From NCBI GenBank assembly GCA_964399235.1, contig CAYNQC010000026.1, positions 1 to 16,961 of the forward strand: a stretch of 16,961 nucleotides of DNA, read 5' to 3'. Within the stretch, counting starts at the first letter, position 1; each line of letters opens with the position of its first letter. A program made the position numbers and the translations under genes. The DNA is from DASPPK01 sp964399235. Lineage in GTDB: Archaea; Thermoproteota; Bathyarchaeia; Bathyarchaeales; Bathycorpusculaceae. Below, piece by piece: positions 12,834 to 16,961 of the stretch. The notes under the pieces are model-generated. The model was not told the DNA's origin. It saw only the letters and a list, made by a program, of their open reading frames with translations, and did not search any database.

Positions 12834-14603
12834 CTAGACAGGCAGAGGCTTGTTAAAATGCTCGGCAGGTACCATAATCTGCTCAGGTCGAGTCCAGACT
12901 TCTGTCTCATTCTCATCCTTTATGTCTAATGGTATGGTGATTTTGAAGGTGGTTCCCTTGTTCAGGATGCTTGTGACAGATATGCTGCCTCCGTGTGCTT
13001 CTATGAAACGTTTGGTGATCGGCAATCCGAAGCCCATGCCTTTTGCTTTCGTCGTGTACAAAGGCGTCCACATTTTCTCCAATGTCTCTTTCGACATGCC
13101 AACTCCCGTGTCCGCTAACGTGAACTTCACGTAGTCATCCAGTTTTCTGCTTTTTATCGTCAGTGAACCGCCGCTCGGCATTGCGTCAAAAGCGTTCTTG
13201 ATCAAGTTGGTGAAGGCTCTGGTCATTTTTATTAAGTCAACTCGCATTTCCGGTTCTTCTTCAGTCAGGTTCACCAATTGAACGTTCTCAGGAACTGAGA
13301 GCATCGTTAGTGATTTCTCAACCAGCGACTTGGGGGTTGAGTCTTGGAGTTCGAGGTCGACTTTTCTTGAGTATTCCAACAGGTCGTTGACGATCTTGTT
13401 TGAATACGCGATATCGCCTTCGATTATCTTCAACATCTCCTTTCCTTTTTCGTCCATTGCAGACGCATATTTTGCCTTAAGGTAGTATGTTGCGGTCGAA
13501 ATTCCTGTCAAAGGATTGCGCAAGTCATGGCCTATCATGCCTGCGAGTTCCTCTATTGCCGCCAGTCTTTGGGACATAGCGTCCTTGATTGCCTGTGATA
13601 GTATTGACATTTCGTCTGTTCTCAAGCGCGAAACCAAAGTCAGATCGCCGAAGCTTCTTCCAATTTTCTTGACAGAGGTCGTGAGTCTGGATAACGGAGA
13701 GACCACGCCAAATTCAAGCAGAACCATGACTGTTCCGCCAAATATCAGGCAGACGACGACAGATGAGATCATGAAGTAATTGACGGTGACGACGCCTTGC
13801 TGATAGACCTCTCTTGCATTGTCTACTCGGAATAGAAACGCTGGTTTTTCATAAACGTCTCTTACCAGAGAATAGCCTGCTACCACATTGTCACTCAAGG
13901 TCTGTACATAAACCGAAGAACTGCCAGACAACTGCGAATATGCCTGCTGAAAACCCGCTGGGATTTGAGGGCTGTTGAGACTGCTCATTGAGAGTTGAAG
14001 ACCCACGGTCTGTGACAGAAACCCGATTTCTCTCGAATCAAGGCATCTGCCGAAGATCAGAGCTCCCATAATTGGGCCTTCTTCTTGACTCGTCAGTATA
14101 GGCTTAGAGACTATCAAAACGGGCGTTTCAGGAAGAGAAAGCGTGCCCAGTATCTCGCTGACTGTCGAAGAGTGTTTCCAAAGAAGGTCATGAGAAGCCA
14201 CTTCGTCTATCATGCTTGGGTAGACTGGAACTTCTGTGCGGTTGCTCAGATCAAAGGCCTTGGCATAAACAATTTGGCCCCCGGAATTGACGAATAGGAT
14301 CAGGTTCAGTCTCAGGTTTATGAAAGTTGAGTCCCCAAGGTTAAGGTTAATGTAATCTTCGTTTGCGTTTTGCACGAAAACATATGTGTCATCCCAGAAT
14401 GCCAAGTCCGCAACTTTGCCGTCTAGGTCGGAAAACTCGTTAAGCAAGGCGTTTGTTGTTCGCATGACGCTTTTTCGAGTTTCCTGTTCCTCCAGCACCG
14501 CAAAGCTTCTAAGCACAACAAAGTTGGCTACCCAATAGAGGATTACAAATATGGTTATCGTCAGTGCCAAGATCGCTATGAGCGTTTTTGTTCGCATCTT
14601 CAT
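12834..14603 (-). CDS. Membrane sensor histidine kinase with CHASE4 domain
   Basis: 589 residues. Membrane helix 1 is at about 8-31. An extracellular CHASE4-like sensor follows, marked by AFWDDTYVFVQ at 68-78 and FVNSGGQIVYAKAFDL at 104-119. Helix 2 is at about 273-297, then a HAMP-like linker (PLSRLTTSVKKIG). The dimerisation domain has the phospho-acceptor His359 (GMIGHDLRNPL). The ATPase domain has the N-box (NLIKNAFDAMPSGG, 466-479), DTGVGM (498-503) and GMGFGLP (522-528). All catalytic elements are present. No response regulator lies beside it, so it is an orphan in this window. A TATA-like CTTTATACTC at 14665-14674 on the minus strand could drive it. It lies downstream of the surface protein gene on the same strand, 158 bp apart. 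The ligand is unknown. Confidence 0.93.
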   Translation of the reverse strand: MKMRTKTLIAILALTITIFVILYWVANFVVLRSFAVLEEQETRKSVMRTTNALLNEFSDLDGKVADLAFWDDTYVFVQNANEDYINLNLGDSTFINLRLNLILFVNSGGQIVYAKAFDLSNRTEVPVYPSMIDEVASHDLLWKHSSTVSEILGTLSLPETPVLIVSKPILTSQEEGPIMGALIFGRCLDSREIGFLSQTVGLQLSMSSLNSPQIPAGFQQAYSQLSGSSSVYVQTLSDNVVAGYSLVRDVYEKPAFLFRVDNAREVYQQGVVTVNYFMISSVVVCLIFGGTVMVLLEFGVVSPLSRLTTSVKKIGRSFGDLTLVSRLRTDEMSILSQAIKDAMSQRLAAIEELAGMIGHDLRNPLTGISTATYYLKAKYASAMDEKGKEMLKIIEGDIAYSNKIVNDLLEYSRKVDLELQDSTPKSLVEKSLTMLSVPENVQLVNLTEEEPEMRVDLIKMTRAFTNLIKNAFDAMPSGGSLTIKSRKLDDYVKFTLADTGVGMSKETLEKMWTPLYTTKAKGMGFGLPITKRFIEAHGGSISVTSILNKGTTFKITIPLDIKDENETEVWTRPEQIMVPAEHFNKPLPV

Positions 14604-14664
14604 TGCGTAGTCGTCATCCTCAAGTCTTCTAGAGTATTCGTGATGCAGAAGTGACAGTTTTTCA

Positions 14665-14674
14665 GAGTATAAAG
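14665..14674 (-). promoter_or_regulatory. TATA-like box for the histidine kinase
   Basis: CTTTATACTC on the minus strand is about 65 bp before the ATG at 14603, predicting a leader of about 40 nt. It suggests the kinase is not solely expressed from the upstream surface-protein promoter. Confidence 0.4.
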
Positions 14675-14761
14675 AATTATGAATCTCAAATTAGGGCAGA
14701 CACAACGTATTCTGAAGCATGCTTCCAAATACCCAAATCTTGGGTTTAACCACAAGTGCGG

Positions 14762-16540
14762 CTATATGGTTTGCAGATGAGGCGGGAGTTTATACTTCTC
14801 GTATCTGCGAATCAAGACTGCAAGCAAAGCTGTGGCTCCCAGTAGTGAGATGATCGTGAACAACGGGTATTCCGGTATGACAAGCTGCCCCAAAGTAAGT
14901 GTGATTTCTTGGTTTCCGGTCATATTAACGGTTGAGCCGTTCGAATAAGCCCCGTAGGTCACTGCAACGCTGTAGTTGCCGGTATCATATGCTCCAGTCG
15001 CATTCTTCACAGTCGTTATCAGCATGAAGCTTGCCCAACCTGTGGAATTGGTCATCTTGGAATCAGCTAACGTTGCGCTCGGGTACATGATCGACACGTT
15101 CGCTGAAGGAACATCCTGCTGTATCGAGTCTATTGCATGAACGTTGAGATGCCAGTACGTGGAAATGTTAGATTGGTCGCGCACAAGCGAGCTGTTGTAG
15201 CTGGAGTTGGTGAGCCAGACTGCCCCCGTGTTACGCGTGAAAATCCAGTCAACTATGGAGTCTGAAAATCTCTGAATTGAACCGTCGTAAGCCTGCACAG
15301 TGTCTATCGTTGCACCACGCAGAACGATCGTTCCATTCTCGGAACTACTTGAAGTCAAGATTTTGCAGTTGTCAACTGACGCGTTGCCCGAGTCGTGAAC
15401 ATCGAAATCCTCTATGTTGGAGCCGAAAACAGTGAGGCTCGAGCTGTCCATCGAGCTCAATCCGTAAACCGTAAAGTTGTCTAACGAAGCTCTGGCCGAG
15501 TCTTGGAGCGACAGCATACCGAGCTTGCCGGGTACCGCGTTGAAAGTTGAATCTGAGAGTGTGGCCGAAGCGTTCTGGTGAAGAGTCAGAAGATAATTGA
15601 AGGACGAAGTCACTGCCGAATTTATAGTTTGGAACCGCGGGTTGCCGTCAACGGGGTTTTTGAAGGCTATTGCACATTCCCAGTTCTTTGTCTGTGTCAC
15701 GCTTAGGTTTGCGTCTTTCAGAATGAGAGTGGCGTTTTCTTCGACGGTCAAACTGCCATTTATGCTGCACTGTCTCGTCAGCGTCACCGTGGGAGAAGAG
15801 CGCAGTCGGGTTCCGTTGAGCCAGCAGTCTGAGAATGTGATCGCTGAGGATGAGTCTATCTCTGAAAGGCTGATGCTGCATTTGTCAAAGTGTGCTTGGC
15901 TTCCGCCCAGGCTGTTGAAAGCGTTGGTTATTGTGCAGTTTGAAACAGTGAGCGAAGAAGTTTTTTCACCTTGGTCCGTAAGATAACCAACACCGGAGTC
16001 TTTCAGCGTCACAGACGATGCATCATGAGCGTTCACAGATGCGATATCACAGTCAGATACCGTGATGTTGGAAGCATCATAGCAGTTTATGGTGTTAAGC
16101 TGGTTCGAGTTCGCTATTTCTCCAGAAGTTGCATCGTAAAAATGGATGTCTCCATTTACTGTTAGGCTGTTTGCGTCCATAGTGCCGTTTCCGTACAGGT
16201 GGACGTCGAGGCTGTGATTGGAGCTCAAGGTGGCGTTTGATGCATGAAGTCTGGGTTTTCCGTTGTTTGGTTCCTCAAGTGTCAGGTTGAATTGTTTAGG
16301 AAAAGTTTGGGTGAAGTTTATCATGGCGTCATTCAACACGAGCGTTGCGTTGTCTTTGATGATTATGCTTCCGTTTATTTCCCAGTATCCCGTCAACGTG
16401 GTCACGTTGTCGTTTGTGAGGATCAGGTCTCCTTGGAAAATGTCTGGAGAAGCCTCTGTCACTGTGTTTCTTTTTTGTATGAGAAATGCGACGGGCAAGA
16501 GTAATGATAGGATGATCATGCAACATGTGATTCTTTTCAT
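14762..16540 (-). CDS. Secreted beta-helix surface protein with C-terminal PEYP membrane anchor
   Basis: 592 residues. A signal peptide covers about 1-22 (hydrophobic ILSLLLPVAFLI). Residues 36 to about 460 are short repeats rich in Asn, Ser, Thr and Asp, with alternating V/I/L, as in right-handed beta-helices. Two homologous blocks are visible: near 55-125 (INGSIIIKDNATLVLNDA) and near 259-329 (INGSLTVEENATLILKDA). Cysteines recur in the pattern N/D-C (153, 164, 202, 239, 392). About 465-550 looks like a beta-sandwich domain. The C-terminus is IPEYP (555-559), one membrane helix (560-577) and a basic RRYEKYK tail, resembling archaeal PEF/PGF-type C-terminal sorting or anchoring signals. More than twenty N-x-S/T sequons indicate heavy N-glycosylation. 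It is probably displayed outside the cell. The ligand or enzymatic role is unknown; no catalytic motif was recognised. Confidence 0.8.
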   Translation of the reverse strand: MKRITCCMIILSLLLPVAFLIQKRNTVTEASPDIFQGDLILTNDNVTTLTGYWEINGSIIIKDNATLVLNDAMINFTQTFPKQFNLTLEEPNNGKPRLHASNATLSSNHSLDVHLYGNGTMDANSLTVNGDIHFYDATSGEIANSNQLNTINCYDASNITVSDCDIASVNAHDASSVTLKDSGVGYLTDQGEKTSSLTVSNCTITNAFNSLGGSQAHFDKCSISLSEIDSSSAITFSDCWLNGTRLRSSPTVTLTRQCSINGSLTVEENATLILKDANLSVTQTKNWECAIAFKNPVDGNPRFQTINSAVTSSFNYLLTLHQNASATLSDSTFNAVPGKLGMLSLQDSARASLDNFTVYGLSSMDSSSLTVFGSNIEDFDVHDSGNASVDNCKILTSSSSENGTIVLRGATIDTVQAYDGSIQRFSDSIVDWIFTRNTGAVWLTNSSYNSSLVRDQSNISTYWHLNVHAIDSIQQDVPSANVSIMYPSATLADSKMTNSTGWASFMLITTVKNATGAYDTGNYSVAVTYGAYSNGSTVNMTGNQEITLTLGQLVIPEYPLFTIISLLGATALLAVLIRRYEKYKLPPHLQTI

Positions 16541-16642
16541 GAGTCAATCCGACCGATGCAGATGGCACCGCGATATGTATTTGTCAATTTTTATGACTTG
16601 TGTATGGAAACGTGCGTATGCTCGCATGCTTTCTCTTGGCAG
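16541..16642 (-). promoter_or_regulatory. Probable promoter region of the surface protein gene
   Basis: 102-bp spacer. On the minus strand it has two AT-rich candidates, CATAAAAATTG (about 16588-16598) and AATACATATC (about 16571-16580). The second lies about 35 bp before the ATG and would give a leader under 10 nt. No Shine-Dalgarno site is seen. Confidence 0.3.
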
Positions 16643-16957
16643 TTAGGCTGGTTTGTGTCTGTGTCCTTCGCCGTATTGGTATTGCCGGCTTCTGTTTTTC
16701 TGCAGTTTTTTCCTGAACATTTCGTCCATGTTGACAGATGGACAGGCAAGCCTGCTCGCGTCGAGGACGTAGAAGATGACGTCGATGAGTTCTTCGGCGA
16801 TTTTCTCTTCGGTTTCGCCCTTTTTCCAGGCGTCGCTTGCCTCGCCGAGCTCTATGAAGGCGAAGAGCAGCTTTTTGGGGATGTCTTCTGGCTTGTTGTA
16901 GAACCCTTTTTCCTTGACGAGTGTTTCTATTTGTTTCTTCATTTCTTCTAGATTCAT
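16643..16957 (-). CDS. MazG-like nucleotide pyrophosphohydrolase
   Basis: 104 residues of a single all-alpha NTP-PPase domain. The metal-binding signature is E36-x2-E39 (ELGEA) and E56-x2-D59 (EELID), which bind Mg ions for hydrolysis of (d)NTPs to monophosphates and pyrophosphate. The family cleans house by removing damaged or excess nucleotides. It is a one-domain form, about the length of other short archaeal MazG-like proteins. ATG at 16957 is only four bases from the window edge, so a further upstream start cannot be excluded, though MNLEEMKKQIETL is a natural beginning. The surface protein gene follows 102 bp downstream on the same strand. No functional link between them is evident. Confidence 0.85.
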   Translation of the reverse strand: MNLEEMKKQIETLVKEKGFYNKPEDIPKKLLFAFIELGEASDAWKKGETEEKIAEELIDVIFYVLDASRLACPSVNMDEMFRKKLQKNRSRQYQYGEGHRHKPA

Positions 16958-16961
16958 GGTT

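Noticed and set aside
1..16961. CRISPR arrays, tRNA or rRNA genes, insertion-sequence ends
   Set aside because: No spaced repeats, cloverleaf-like intergenic segments or transposase motifs were seen. Intergenic space is short throughout.

Overview
The window looks like part of an archaeal chromosome, most likely a metagenome-assembled contig from a Bathyarchaeia-like or other TACK lineage. This rests on family content and is an inference. The pointers are a two-thioredoxin-fold protein disulfide oxidoreductase (PDO), an Lrp/AsnC regulator, the Mrp/MinD-type ATPase HypB beside a long-insert HypA, TATA-like boxes 22-30 nt ahead of start codons (leaderless promoters), frequent TTG starts, and a sequon-rich surface protein ending in a PEYP-transmembrane-basic tail. 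No rRNA, tRNA or CRISPR array was seen.

Layout. Positions 1-2233 (minus) hold a propionate/methylmalonyl-CoA operon transcribed right to left: methylmalonyl-CoA epimerase, a propionyl-/methylmalonyl-CoA carboxyltransferase, and the first 38 codons of an OadA/PycB-type carboxyltransferase cut by the window edge. Divergent from it, 2372-5563 encodes a class II (B12-dependent) ribonucleotide reductase interrupted by a 366-residue LAGLIDADG intein placed exactly before the active-site cysteine. An OsmC-family protein (minus) converges on it.

Positions 6155-9632 (plus) form a compact redox/copper cassette: Lrp/AsnC regulator, PDO, CopA-type copper ATPase and a 49-residue YHS metal-binding protein. 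The shared upstream region has an inverted repeat flanking a TATA box. Next come a small HExxH metallopeptidase of unknown role (minus, leaderless promoter) and a hypA-hypB pair for nickel insertion into [NiFe] hydrogenase; no hydrogenase is in view.

Positions 11289-12597 (minus) hold a GDP-mannose 3,5-epimerase-like sugar epimerase whose C-terminus is split by a 100-N scaffold gap. The gap is flanked by an exact 55-bp duplication, so it is almost certainly two overlapping contig ends. Removing gap and duplicate restores a complete 326-327-residue gene. Just downstream lies what looks like a frameshifted tail of another protein.

Positions 12834-16957 (minus) carry a CHASE4 sensor histidine kinase, a large secreted beta-helix glycoprotein-like surface protein with an internal duplication, and a MazG-like NTP pyrophosphohydrolase. 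The sugar epimerase, sensor kinase and surface protein could all concern the cell envelope, but that link is only positional.
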